Positions 53,760 through 62,522 of a DNA stretch of 64,000 nt are shown here, piece by piece. This DNA is from Agrilutibacter niabensis (GTDB lineage Bacteria; Pseudomonadota; Gammaproteobacteria; Xanthomonadales; Xanthomonadaceae). The stretch covers positions 310,001-374,000 of the forward strand of contig NZ_JBHSNJ010000012.1 in NCBI RefSeq assembly GCF_042657165.1, written 5' to 3'. The translations under genes were made by a program, and so were the position numbers. Below the pieces are notes generated by a model. It was given only the letters and a program-made list of their open reading frames with translations, did no database searches and had not been told where the DNA came from. Position 1 is the first letter of the stretch; every line of letters begins with the position of its first letter.

Positions 53760-53771
53760 AAGGTTTCATCG

Positions 53772-55562
53772 ATGAACAACCTGTCGCAGAACGCTCCGGC
53801 TGAGAACGCCGGACGAAGCAAGCTTGCCGCGCTCAACGACTGGGTCGCACAAGTGGCTGCGCTGACCACCCCCGATGCGATCCACTGGTGCGACGGCAGC
53901 GACGGCGAGAATGCCGAGCTCATCGCCCGGATGGAAGCGGACGGCACGCTGATCCCGCTGAATCCCGAAACCCACCCGCGCAGCTGGCTGCACCGTTCGC
54001 ACCCGGACGACGTGGCCCGCGTCGAACACCTGACGTTCGTCTGCACGCCGAACCAGGACGACGCCGGTCCGAACAACCACTGGATGTCGCCGGCCGATGG
54101 CCACGCGAAGATGGACGCGCTGTTCGCCGGCTGCATGAAGGGCCGCACCATGTACGTCATCCCGTACTGCATGGGACCGATTGATTCACCGCTGTCGCGC
54201 TGCGGCGTGGAGATCACCGACTCGCCGTACGTCGTCGCCAACATGCGCATCATGACCCGCATGGGCGCGGCGGCGCTGGCACGCATCGAGCGCGAGGGTT
54301 CCTTCGTGAAGGGCCTGCATTCGATCGGCGAACTCGATCCGAACCGTCGCTTCATCATGCACTTCCCCGAGGAGCTCACGATCAAGTCGTTCGGCTCCGG
54401 CTACGGCGGCAACGCGTTGCTGGGCAAGAAGTGCCACGCCCTGCGCATCGCGTCGCACCAGGCGAAGTCGGAAGGCTGGCTCGCCGAACACATGCTGATC
54501 CTCGGCCTCGAGAACCCGCAGGGCGAGACCCATTACATCGCCGCGGCCTTCCCGTCGGCCTGCGGCAAGACCAACCTCGCGATGCTGATTCCGCCGGAGG
54601 GTTACCGCAAGGACGGCTGGAAGGTGTGGACCATCGGCGACGACATCTGCTGGATGCGTCCGGGCGCCGACGGCCGCCTCTACGCGATCAATCCGGAAGC
54701 CGGTTTCTTCGGCGTCGCGCCGGGCACTTCGATCAACTCGAACCCGAACGCCCTGAAGACCGTTGCGCACGACACCATCTTCACCAATGTCGCCACCACG
54801 GCCGACAACCAGCCGTGGTGGGAGGGGTTGGGCGAAGGCAAACCCGTCATTGATTGGCGCGGAAATGACTACGATTTCAGCAAGGGCGCGCCAGCGGCGC
54901 ACCCGAATTCCCGCTTCACGGTGAGCGCGAAGCAGTGCCCGTCGTATTCGAACCGCGCCGAGGATGCGCAGGGCGTGCCGATCAGCGCCATCGTCTTCGG
55001 TGGCCGCCGTGCCTCGCTGGTGCCGCTGGTGTTCGAAGCCCGTGACTGGACGCATGGCGTGCTGGTCGGCGCCGCGATGGGTTCTGAAACCACGGCTGCC
55101 GCCACCGGCGCAGTCGGCGTGATGCGCCGCGACCCGATGGCGATGAAGCCCTTCTGCGGTTACAACTTCGCCGACTACTTCAGTCACTGGCTGTCGTTCG
55201 ACCGGGATGGCGCGAACCTGCCGAAGATCTTCCACGTCAACTGGTTCCGCAAGGGCGACGACGGCAAGTTCCTGTGGCCCGGCTTCGGCGACAACCTGCG
55301 TGTCCTCGAATGGATGATCAAGCGCGTCAGCGGCGCTGCCGGCGCGGTGGAAACCCCGATCGGCTACCTGCCGAGCATCGACGACCTCAACACCGACGGC
55401 ATCACGCTCGGCGACGAGGCCAGGGCCAAGCTGTTCGGTTTCGACGAGTCGGGCTGGCGCGCTGAGTTTGAAAGCATCGGTGAATACCTCGAAGAGTACG
55501 GTCCGCGCATGCCGCAGGCATTACACGACGAGCAGCAGCGCATCGCAAAGGCGCTGAACTGA
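53772..55562 (+). CDS. pckG: Phosphoenolpyruvate carboxykinase (GTP)
   Basis: A 596-residue GTP-dependent PEPCK converting oxaloacetate to PEP for gluconeogenesis. The P-loop-like active-site motif with Cys264 is AAFPSACGKTNLAML. Other diagnostic stretches are NNHWMSPADGHAKMD, GPIDSPLSRCGVEITDSPY, and SFGSGYGGNALLGKK; the metal-site region is WTIGDDICWMRPGADG. GAAGG lies upstream of the ATG. It follows the tetR gene with a 12-bp gap, so the two are probably cotranscribed. Confidence 0.98.
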   Translation: MNNLSQNAPAENAGRSKLAALNDWVAQVAALTTPDAIHWCDGSDGENAELIARMEADGTLIPLNPETHPRSWLHRSHPDDVARVEHLTFVCTPNQDDAGPNNHWMSPADGHAKMDALFAGCMKGRTMYVIPYCMGPIDSPLSRCGVEITDSPYVVANMRIMTRMGAAALARIEREGSFVKGLHSIGELDPNRRFIMHFPEELTIKSFGSGYGGNALLGKKCHALRIASHQAKSEGWLAEHMLILGLENPQGETHYIAAAFPSACGKTNLAMLIPPEGYRKDGWKVWTIGDDICWMRPGADGRLYAINPEAGFFGVAPGTSINSNPNALKTVAHDTIFTNVATTADNQPWWEGLGEGKPVIDWRGNDYDFSKGAPAAHPNSRFTVSAKQCPSYSNRAEDAQGVPISAIVFGGRRASLVPLVFEARDWTHGVLVGAAMGSETTAAATGAVGVMRRDPMAMKPFCGYNFADYFSHWLSFDRDGANLPKIFHVNWFRKGDDGKFLWPGFGDNLRVLEWMIKRVSGAAGAVETPIGYLPSIDDLNTDGITLGDEARAKLFGFDESGWRAEFESIGEYLEEYGPRMPQALHDEQQRIAKALN

Positions 55563-55566
55563 GCCA

Positions 55567-56148
55567 ATGAACGACGCATCCAGCCTGTTGGTGCCCAGCA
55601 GGGAACTGCTGGTCGAGGACCGCCCGATCCGGGTGTTCGACGGCTTGTTGCCCAACGTAGGCGATTACGTGCTGGGCCTGTCGCGGGCCGCGTTCACCCG
55701 TTCGGAAATCGCGCGGCCGGAAACGGCCGAGTACAAGCACTGGGCGACCGAGGTGAAGCTCGACGCCCTGGTGCGGCAACCGATCTTCGAGACGACCCGG
55801 CAGGCGGTGCGTACCTTCGCCCGTCCGGGAACGGAGTACCGCCCCTACCGTGCGTACACCAACGTGGCCAGCTACGGCGACATGCTGTTCACGCACACCG
55901 ACTGCCTGCCCGACCAGCATGACCTGACCGCGCTGTGGTACCTGTGCGAACGCTGGGACGTGGAGTGGGGTGGCGAAACCATGTTCTACGACGCCCAGGA
56001 CGACGTCGCCTGTGCGGTCACCCCCAAGCCGGGACGGCTCGTGATCTTCGACGGCGCGATCAAGCATGTGGGCCGCCCGCCCAACCGCATCTGCTACGCC
56101 CCGCGATACACTTTCGCGATCAAGTTCGAACGCATTGCCGCTCCGTGA
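55567..56148 (+). CDS. 2OG-Fe(II) oxygenase (prolyl 4-hydroxylase-like)
   Basis: A 193-residue dioxygenase of the 2OG-FeII_Oxy superfamily. The iron triad is His110-x-Asp112 (LFTHTDCLPD) with His167 (GAIKHVGRPP); Arg180 in PRYTFAIKFERI would bind 2-oxoglutarate. The preceding AYTNVASYGDM is typical of prolyl-4-hydroxylase-like small enzymes. Substrate unknown; a protein or peptide residue is most common for this size. The start lies 4 bp after the pckG stop and the stop overlaps the next gene (GTGA), so it may be read through from pckG, but it heads an apparently separate functional island. Confidence 0.88.
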   Translation: MNDASSLLVPSRELLVEDRPIRVFDGLLPNVGDYVLGLSRAAFTRSEIARPETAEYKHWATEVKLDALVRQPIFETTRQAVRTFARPGTEYRPYRAYTNVASYGDMLFTHTDCLPDQHDLTALWYLCERWDVEWGGETMFYDAQDDVACAVTPKPGRLVIFDGAIKHVGRPPNRICYAPRYTFAIKFERIAAP

Positions 56149-57164
56149 CTCCCCCCCAGATCGATCTGAGCGACGCCCGCTGGTTTCCTGTGGACCTCCA
56201 TACGCAGGAGCGTCGCTACGGCTTCCTTCGCATCGACGACGGCGTGTTGGAACGCTCCAGCTTCCTTGATACGCGTATCGATGCACGGCTTACGGACGCA
56301 GTCCCGGTAGCTTCGGATGCATTGGGCGAGCTTGTGGTCGCGAGCGGCCTGGCCTGGCTGTTCCATACTTCCTTCTGCGGTTCCACGCTGCTGGCGCGCG
56401 TGTTGCACGCCCCGTCGTACAGCGTATGCCTGCGCGAACCGATGGTGCTGCGTCGCCTGGGGGATGCGCGACACGCCGGGCAGAAGCTCGGGTCGCTGGT
56501 ATTCCAGTCGGCCGCGCTCCTTTCGCGCCCATGGCACGGCGGGGGCCGTGTAGTCGTGAAGCCGACGCATGCCGCGCTGAATGTCGCGGCCGACCTCCTC
56601 GAGGCAACTCCGGGAAGCCGCGCGGTGGTGCTGACGTCGACCCTCGACGACTTCCTGGTTTCGAACCTGAAGAAAACACCGGAATCGCAAGCAAAGATCC
56701 CGCAACTTGCCGAGCGCGCCATGAAGGCATCCGGCTTCCATGCCCGCCTTCCGCAAGGTGCCTTCGAGCCGCCGGACTTGCTGTGTGCAGCTGTTCTGCA
56801 ATGGGCGGCGCAGCGTGAGCTGGTGGCGGGCCTTGCCGACGGCGCGGGTGCATCCCGGTTGCGCGTGATCGACATGGACACTTTGCTCGACGACCTTCGC
56901 GCCACCTCGCGTGCTGTGGCCGAGTGGTTGGCGCTGGATATCCCGGCGGCTGTCCTGGAGTCGCGTTTCCGCGACGAGGCGGGTCGCAACGCCAAGGAAA
57001 CCGAGAGTTCCTACAGTGCGTCGCAGCGTGCGGAGGAATCGCGTCTGGTAGAGCAGCTATTTGCTGGCGACCTGTCGCGTGCGCGCGCCTGGGCTGCAGC
57101 GAATGTACTTCCCTTCATGCGTCCTGAAGCGCTGGACGCAGCCAATCACTGGGCATTGAAATGA
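56145..57164 (+). CDS. Sulfotransferase-like P-loop protein
   Basis: A 339-residue protein. The start is GTG 56145 overlapping the previous stop. At residues 75-86, TSFCGSTLLARVL has the form of a PAPS-binding or P-loop-like segment (FCGSTLLAR), and KPTHAALNVAADLLEATPGSRAVVL later is compatible with the 3'-phosphosulfate binding area of sulfotransferase-fold proteins. The match is weaker than that of the next gene, so it may be a divergent or non-sulfotransferase member. It overlaps the next gene by 4 bp (ATGA). Activity and substrate unknown. Confidence 0.65.
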   Translation: MTPPQIDLSDARWFPVDLHTQERRYGFLRIDDGVLERSSFLDTRIDARLTDAVPVASDALGELVVASGLAWLFHTSFCGSTLLARVLHAPSYSVCLREPMVLRRLGDARHAGQKLGSLVFQSAALLSRPWHGGGRVVVKPTHAALNVAADLLEATPGSRAVVLTSTLDDFLVSNLKKTPESQAKIPQLAERAMKASGFHARLPQGAFEPPDLLCAAVLQWAAQRELVAGLADGAGASRLRVIDMDTLLDDLRATSRAVAEWLALDIPAAVLESRFRDEAGRNAKETESSYSASQRAEESRLVEQLFAGDLSRARAWAAANVLPFMRPEALDAANHWALK

Positions 57165-58744
57165 AACCGACGGTGGCGACGCAGCAGGAGATCCAGCGGT
57201 TGTGGTCGCGGGGCGAGGCCGCCTCCTCGGGCAAGCGCTGGCGCGAGGCGGCCGATGCCTTCGCGGCGATCATCGCGCATGAACCGGGCCATCTCCCCGC
57301 ACTGCTGAAGTCATCGACCGCGCTGCTGCAGCTCGATTCCTATCGGGGCGCGCGCGACAGCCTGCTGGCCGCGTTGAAACTGGCCAACGACCATCCGAAG
57401 CTGGTGATGGAGTTGGGCAGGAAGCTGCGTACCTTCCACGAAGCCGAACTGCTACTCGCCCTGGTCCGGCGCAGCCGCTTCGTGCAGTGCAACGATCCGC
57501 GCATGCTTACCGAGATGGCGCTCATCGTGAGTTCGGTGGGCGACCAGGAGCTTGCCCTGCAGCTCGTCACGCAGGCGGTCCGGCTCGATCCGCGTGGCGC
57601 GCAGCCCCGTTATCTGCGTGGCACCGTCCTGATGTTCCTGGGGCGCATGGAAGAGGCCGAGCGCGAACTCGAGGCCAGCATCCAGATTCTGCCCACGTTC
57701 GCGCAGTCGCACTGGGTGCTGTCCCGGCTGCGAAAGTGGTCCGCCGAGGAAAACCATGTCGAACGCCTCCGCAAGCTGCTCGACCAGGCGGCGGCAGGAA
57801 CCGAATCCGAAGCCTATTTCGCCTTTGCGCTGCACAACGAGCTCCATGACCTGAAGCGCTTTGACGAGTCCTGGCAAGCCCTCGATCGCGGCTGCCGGGC
57901 AAAGCGCCAGATCGATCCCTACGACGAGGCAAAGGGACGCGAACTGTTCGAGCAAGTGAAGGCGATCTGCACGCCGGATTTCGTCAGGTCGCCGGCCCGC
58001 CGCGATGAATACACGCCGATCTTCATCGTCGGCATGCATCGATCGGGGACCACGCTGCTCGAGCGCATCCTCGGCGGACACAGCCTGGTGTCGGATGGCG
58101 GGGAAACCTATGCCTTCACCGCGCAGCTGAAGATCGCCAGCGATCACAAGATCCAGCACGCGCTCGACATGACGGCCGCCCAGCGCCTGCCGTCGGCGAA
58201 CTTCGACGCGATCGGGCGGGGTTTCATCGAGGGGTCCAGGTGGCGCGCGAAGGGCAAGCCCTTCCTGACCGAGAAGCTGCCCCCGAACCTGATCAACGCC
58301 GGCTTCATCGCCAAGGCGCTACCGGATGCCCGCATCCTGCACATGGTTCGCGACCCGATCGACACCTGCTTTTCCAACCTGCGGACGTACTTTTCCAACG
58401 CGGCGCTGTATTCGTTCGACCAGATTTCGCTGGCGAACCACTTCGGCCAGTATCGGGACCTCATGCGGCATTGGCGCGAGGTGATGCCCGAACGCCTGCT
58501 GGATATTTCCTACGATGGCCTGGTCATGGCTACCGAGCCGACCGCCAGGGACATCTTCGGCTTCTGTGGTCTGCCGTTCGAGGCCGATGCGCTGCGGGTG
58601 GAACGGGAAACCGGCGCGGTGTCGACGGCCAGCAGCGCGCACGTACGGCAGGGCATCCTCACCAACCGCGGTGCCGCGTGGAAGCCGTACGAGCCGTATC
58701 TGCAGCCCCTGTTGGGACGGCTGTCCGAGCTTGGATTGACCTAG
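57161..58744 (+). CDS. TPR-repeat sulfotransferase family protein
   Basis: A 527-residue two-part protein. Residues about 15-230 form tetratricopeptide-like helices (WREAADAFAAIIAHEPGHLP, ALQLVTQAVRLDPRGAQP, EAERELEASIQILP). Residues about 285-527 are a Sulfotransfer_3 domain: the 5'-PSB motif G291-MHRSGTTLLERIL and the RDPIDTCFSNLRTYFSN 3'-PB motif. Such proteins transfer sulfate from PAPS to protein or carbohydrate acceptors; acceptor unknown. It overlaps the previous gene. The family often lies beside 2OG oxygenase and TonB receptor genes in related bacteria (recollection, not checked). Confidence 0.9.
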   Translation: MKPTVATQQEIQRLWSRGEAASSGKRWREAADAFAAIIAHEPGHLPALLKSSTALLQLDSYRGARDSLLAALKLANDHPKLVMELGRKLRTFHEAELLLALVRRSRFVQCNDPRMLTEMALIVSSVGDQELALQLVTQAVRLDPRGAQPRYLRGTVLMFLGRMEEAERELEASIQILPTFAQSHWVLSRLRKWSAEENHVERLRKLLDQAAAGTESEAYFAFALHNELHDLKRFDESWQALDRGCRAKRQIDPYDEAKGRELFEQVKAICTPDFVRSPARRDEYTPIFIVGMHRSGTTLLERILGGHSLVSDGGETYAFTAQLKIASDHKIQHALDMTAAQRLPSANFDAIGRGFIEGSRWRAKGKPFLTEKLPPNLINAGFIAKALPDARILHMVRDPIDTCFSNLRTYFSNAALYSFDQISLANHFGQYRDLMRHWREVMPERLLDISYDGLVMATEPTARDIFGFCGLPFEADALRVERETGAVSTASSAHVRQGILTNRGAAWKPYEPYLQPLLGRLSELGLT

Positions 58745-58781
58745 CGCTCAGGTCGCGAGGCCAAGCGCCCGCGCATCGGAC

Positions 58782-59453
58782 TCAGCGCGCACCGGCTGCA
58801 TCCCGCATTCCGAACCAGCAGTTGAAGGCGACGGTGATGCGGGTGTCGTCGCCGTAGAACGGCAGGACTTCGTGCTGGAGCCAGGAGGGGAACAGCACCA
58901 GCTGCCCCGGTTTGAACTGCACGCTCCACGTCCCGTGATGGTAGGGCGCGCGCAGCTTCAGGTTCCCCGAATCGAGGAAATAGTTGCTGTAGTGGTGGGG
59001 GTTGTGGAAACGCAGCACGCCCGATTCCGGACGGTCCGGCGGCGTGGTGCCTGGATCCACGCAGTAGACCCCGGACCACGACGCCATGGGGTGGGTGTGC
59101 ATGATCGTGAAGCCGCCATGGCGGGTCACATGGAACCAGGTGTGCGAGAAGATCTGCAGCCGGCTCATTTCTTCCGGGCTGTAACCATTCAGTTGCTGCA
59201 CGGTCCGGCCGAGCGTGGCCCAGCAGAACTGCCGCAGTTGCTGGACGCAGGCTTCGGGCCATGAGAACAGGTTGAAGTCGCTCTCGAATACGCCGGCCTG
59301 CTGCTTGAGCGATGGAGTCGGATTCGCATAGCGGTCCCCTTCGTGCTCGCGTGCAAGCAGCAGCTGCTTCAGCTGGACGTTGATGCCATCGGCATTGGGC
59401 ATCCAGTCCTGGGCGAACGGGACGGCGAAAACCGGATTGATTTCAAAGGGCAT
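58782..59453 (-). CDS. 2OG-Fe(II) oxygenase family protein (2OG-FeII_Oxy_5-like)
   Basis: A 223-residue protein of the family with N-terminal PVFAVPFAQDWMPNADGINV and the core IMHTHPMASWSGVYCVDPG, PGQLVLFPSWLQHEVLPFYG, ITVAFNCWFG. Probable ligands are His119 or His121, His194 and Arg205; the usual HxD acid is not obvious, because the site reads HTH. A related metal or substrate chemistry is therefore not certain. It is convergent with the sulfotransferase gene and follows the TonB receptor on the minus strand, separated by a terminator. Family assignment is by motif memory. Confidence 0.82.
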   Translation of the reverse strand: MPFEINPVFAVPFAQDWMPNADGINVQLKQLLLAREHEGDRYANPTPSLKQQAGVFESDFNLFSWPEACVQQLRQFCWATLGRTVQQLNGYSPEEMSRLQIFSHTWFHVTRHGGFTIMHTHPMASWSGVYCVDPGTTPPDRPESGVLRFHNPHHYSNYFLDSGNLKLRAPYHHGTWSVQFKPGQLVLFPSWLQHEVLPFYGDDTRITVAFNCWFGMRDAAGAR

Positions 59454-59507
59454 GGGAAAGCTCGGGGCTGCTATCGGCCTAGTCTAGCGCGCGCATTCGT
59501 AGTCCCC

Positions 59508-59537
59508 AAAAAACTACGGCCCCTTGCGGGGCCGTAG
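59508..59537 (-). terminator. Rho-independent terminator of the TonB receptor gene
   Basis: On the minus strand a perfect 10-bp stem (59514-59523 with 59528-59537, 4-base loop) is followed by six T. It lies 24 bp past the receptor stop and before the oxygenase start, so the two minus genes are probably not one simple transcript. Confidence 0.85.
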
Positions 59538-59561
59538 CGAAGTACTGCAAGTACAACTCGA

Positions 59562-62522
59562 TCAGAACTTCTGGGTGTAGCGCATGTAGTAGAACTGGCC
59601 AGGCACTTCGTACTGCGGGTCGAAGCTGTTGGCGAACGCCTGCACCGAACGCGGCGGATCCTTGTCGAACAGGTTGTTGATGCCGACAGAGATCTTGGCG
59701 TTCCACGGCGCATTCCAGTAGGCGCTGACGTCGTGGTAGGTGGTGGCGCCGATGTGGTTCTCGGCCGCCTGGGTCGGAACGCCATCGACGTCCACGATCC
59801 GGTCCGGATCCGAGCACAGGAACGAGTAACCGTAGTCCACGAACGCCTGGCAGGCTTCGTCCTGGTCGTCGAAGTAACGCACGTTCCAGGTCGCACCCCA
59901 GTCGCCCATTTCCCAACGGGTGGCCAGGTTCGAACGGATACGCCAGCCGTTGTTGTTCTGGCTGTACTCGCCGATCGAGGTGATGGCCGCCGTACCTTCG
60001 CTCTTGGTCAGGTAGGTGGTATCCCAGCTGAAGCTGAACTTGCCCCACGCGGATTCCGGCATCCGGTAGCCGAGGGTCATGTCGTAGCCTTCGGTGGTCA
60101 GTTCACCCTGGTTGACCGGGCCCGAGGTCAGGTTCAGCGAGCCACCCGGGTTGCGGGTGAACAGCTGGCAGAACTCCGGACGGCCTTCACGCACGCAGCC
60201 ATCGACGATCGTCTGGCCGCTGGCGACGGTGATGGTGTCTTCCATCTCGATCTTCCACCAGTCGAGCGAGATGTCGAAGCCTTCCAGCCAGCTCGGGTTG
60301 TAGACGAAGCCGAAGGTGGTCGAGGTCGAGGTCTCGGGCAGCAGGTTCGGGTTGCCGCCGACGTTGATGCGGATCTGCGGGTTGCCCTGGTCGTAGCCAC
60401 CATTCGGGACGCCCTGCGCGATGCAGCGTGCCTGCGCGGCCGGGTCCAGGTTCGGGAACGAGGCCAGGTTGCAGGGGTCGGCGATGGTCGGGAACGAGTC
60501 ACCCAGGCCGGCGAACAGCTCGGAGATCGACGGAGCGCGGAAGCCCTCGGCCCAGTTGCCGCGGACCATCAGGTCGTCGATCGGCTTCCAGCGGAAACCG
60601 AACTTGCTGTTCAGCGTGTCGCCGAAGTTGCTGTAGTCCGAGTAGCGCGTGGCGACGCTGAAGTCGAGCAGGCGGGCGCCCGGCAGGTCCTTCAGGACCG
60701 GGATCGCGAGTTCGAGGTAGGCTTCGTCGACGCTGTAGCCACCCGCCGTGGCGGTGCGGGCGTTACCGGTGGTGTTGCCCGAGTTGATCAGCGCGTCCGG
60801 CGAGTCGAAGCCCGATTCGGTGCGGTGTTCAAGACCGAACGAGAAGGCCAGGGCACCGGCGTCGCCGATGTCGAACAGCTCGCCGCCGATGTTGGCGTAG
60901 TAGGTCTTCTGCTTGTACTCGAACTGGTCGTGCGCCACGAAGGTGGCGTATTCCAGCATTTCCGGGGTCAGCGAACCGACGCCGCCGAGCAGGTTGATCG
61001 GCACGCAGCCGGCGATCACCGTGGTCAGGTCACCGGGCGTGCGCACGCACACCGGGGTGCCGGTGGCGTCGAGCATCGAGGCGCCCAGGCCGTCCTTGAG
61101 TGCGAGGACATTGAACAGGCCGTTGGTGACGTTGTTGGACTGGTTGCGGCCCCAGAAGAAACCGGCTTCCCAGTCGAACGGCTTGTCGGCGATGTCCAGG
61201 GTGCCTTCGAAGCCACCGTCGAACGCGAAGGTCGACACGTCCTGGTTGAACGAACGGCCACCGGTCTCCACGGCGCGGCGCTGGATGCGGCTGACCGAGC
61301 TGACGCCGTCGCCGCCCAGGGTCGGGTTGCCGAACGGGTTGTAGATGCTGAAGGGGCTGATCGAGAGCTGGCGCGACTGGGTGTTGGCGCCAGGGCCGGA
61401 ACCCAGCACGATCGGCATTGCCGCGAGCAGCTGCTCGGAGACGCGCTCGTTGTAGGTCGTGGTGACCTTGAAGCGGACGCTGTCGGTGATGTCGATCGAG
61501 CCATTCGCGAACAGCGAACGACGCTCCTGCGGGGTCAGCAGGTAGTTGTCCGGAGCGAAGTTGTAGAAGTCGGTCGCTGCGCTCCAGTTACGCCAATCGG
61601 CGGCGTTCTGGGCGCCGTTCAGGTTCGGATCGTAGACGTCGTACGAGAACTGGCCGCCGGTTCCGTCAGGACGGGTCTGGCCGACCGAGCAGGTGCCGTT
61701 GGAGAAGGCGCCCGGGCACAGGGCGAAGCGACCCCACGGCGAGGTGGAGCTGCCGAAGGCGGCGCCAGTGCCGGCGACGGGTTCCTTGGAGATCTCGCGA
61801 TCGCCTGCCCACACCGGCTCTTCCTTCACGTAGCCGACGCCCAGCATGGCGGCCCAGCGGTCGCCCGAGCTGCCGACGGTGAAGTCGTAGGCCTGGCGGG
61901 TGCCGTCGCCCTTGTCGAACTGGCCGAGATAGGCATTGGCTTCGGCGCCGTCGAAGTTCTGGCGCAGGATGACGTTGACCACGCCCGCGATCGCGTCGGA
62001 GCCGTAGATCGACGAAGCGCCGTCCTTCAGGACTTCGATGCGTTCGACTGCGGCGGTCGGGATGGTGTTGAGGTCGACTGCACCGCCGAGGCCGGTACCG
62101 CCGATCCAACGACGGCCGTTGACCAGCACCAGGGTGCGGTTCGAGCCGAGGTTGCGCAGGCTGACGCGGGTTTCACCGTTGCCGCCGTTGTTGAAGGTGC
62201 TGTTGAGCGTCGAGCCGTTGGCCGTGATGTTCTGGATCACGTCACCGACCGAGGTCAGGCCCTGTGCAGCGATTTCGTCGCGGGTCAGCGAGAAAACCGG
62301 CTGCGAGGTTTCGATATCGGTGCGCTTGATGCGCGAGCCAGTCACTTCGATGCGATCGAGCGTGGTGGCTTCTTTCTCTTGTGCCGGAGCGGCGTCCTGC
62401 GCGAGCGCAGTGCCGGTGCCGGCGATGGTGCCCACTGCGATGGCGAAGGTGATCGCGTCGCGGAGCTTGGTGGTCTTCAAGGTCATCTCTCTCTCCAAGT
62501 CGGTCTTGGTTTTGTGTCCCAT
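59562..62522 (-). CDS. TonB-dependent outer-membrane receptor
   Basis: A 986-residue receptor. The leader (about 1-40) ends near GTALAQDA. The plug has LDRIEVTGSRIKRTDIETSQ, LGSNRTLVLVNGRRWIGG, and VERIEVLKDGASSIYGSDAI; the 22-strand barrel ends RYTQKF with a terminal Phe. FRAPSISELFAGLGDSFPT is a conserved barrel motif. It is the large type common in Xanthomonas, often used for uptake of sugars, peptides or other natural products; substrate unknown. ATG 62522 has a GGAGG site about 5 bp upstream; ATG 62486 is an alternative. It starts the minus-strand part of the oxygenase/sulfotransferase island. Confidence 0.95.
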   Translation of the reverse strand: MGHKTKTDLEREMTLKTTKLRDAITFAIAVGTIAGTGTALAQDAAPAQEKEATTLDRIEVTGSRIKRTDIETSQPVFSLTRDEIAAQGLTSVGDVIQNITANGSTLNSTFNNGGNGETRVSLRNLGSNRTLVLVNGRRWIGGTGLGGAVDLNTIPTAAVERIEVLKDGASSIYGSDAIAGVVNVILRQNFDGAEANAYLGQFDKGDGTRQAYDFTVGSSGDRWAAMLGVGYVKEEPVWAGDREISKEPVAGTGAAFGSSTSPWGRFALCPGAFSNGTCSVGQTRPDGTGGQFSYDVYDPNLNGAQNAADWRNWSAATDFYNFAPDNYLLTPQERRSLFANGSIDITDSVRFKVTTTYNERVSEQLLAAMPIVLGSGPGANTQSRQLSISPFSIYNPFGNPTLGGDGVSSVSRIQRRAVETGGRSFNQDVSTFAFDGGFEGTLDIADKPFDWEAGFFWGRNQSNNVTNGLFNVLALKDGLGASMLDATGTPVCVRTPGDLTTVIAGCVPINLLGGVGSLTPEMLEYATFVAHDQFEYKQKTYYANIGGELFDIGDAGALAFSFGLEHRTESGFDSPDALINSGNTTGNARTATAGGYSVDEAYLELAIPVLKDLPGARLLDFSVATRYSDYSNFGDTLNSKFGFRWKPIDDLMVRGNWAEGFRAPSISELFAGLGDSFPTIADPCNLASFPNLDPAAQARCIAQGVPNGGYDQGNPQIRINVGGNPNLLPETSTSTTFGFVYNPSWLEGFDISLDWWKIEMEDTITVASGQTIVDGCVREGRPEFCQLFTRNPGGSLNLTSGPVNQGELTTEGYDMTLGYRMPESAWGKFSFSWDTTYLTKSEGTAAITSIGEYSQNNNGWRIRSNLATRWEMGDWGATWNVRYFDDQDEACQAFVDYGYSFLCSDPDRIVDVDGVPTQAAENHIGATTYHDVSAYWNAPWNAKISVGINNLFDKDPPRSVQAFANSFDPQYEVPGQFYYMRYTQKF

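Noticed and set aside
57161..58744. Assignment of the TPR-sulfotransferase as RaxST of the RaxX system
   Set aside because: No raxX-like small ORF or raxA/B pair is adjacent and the TPR part is not typical of RaxST.
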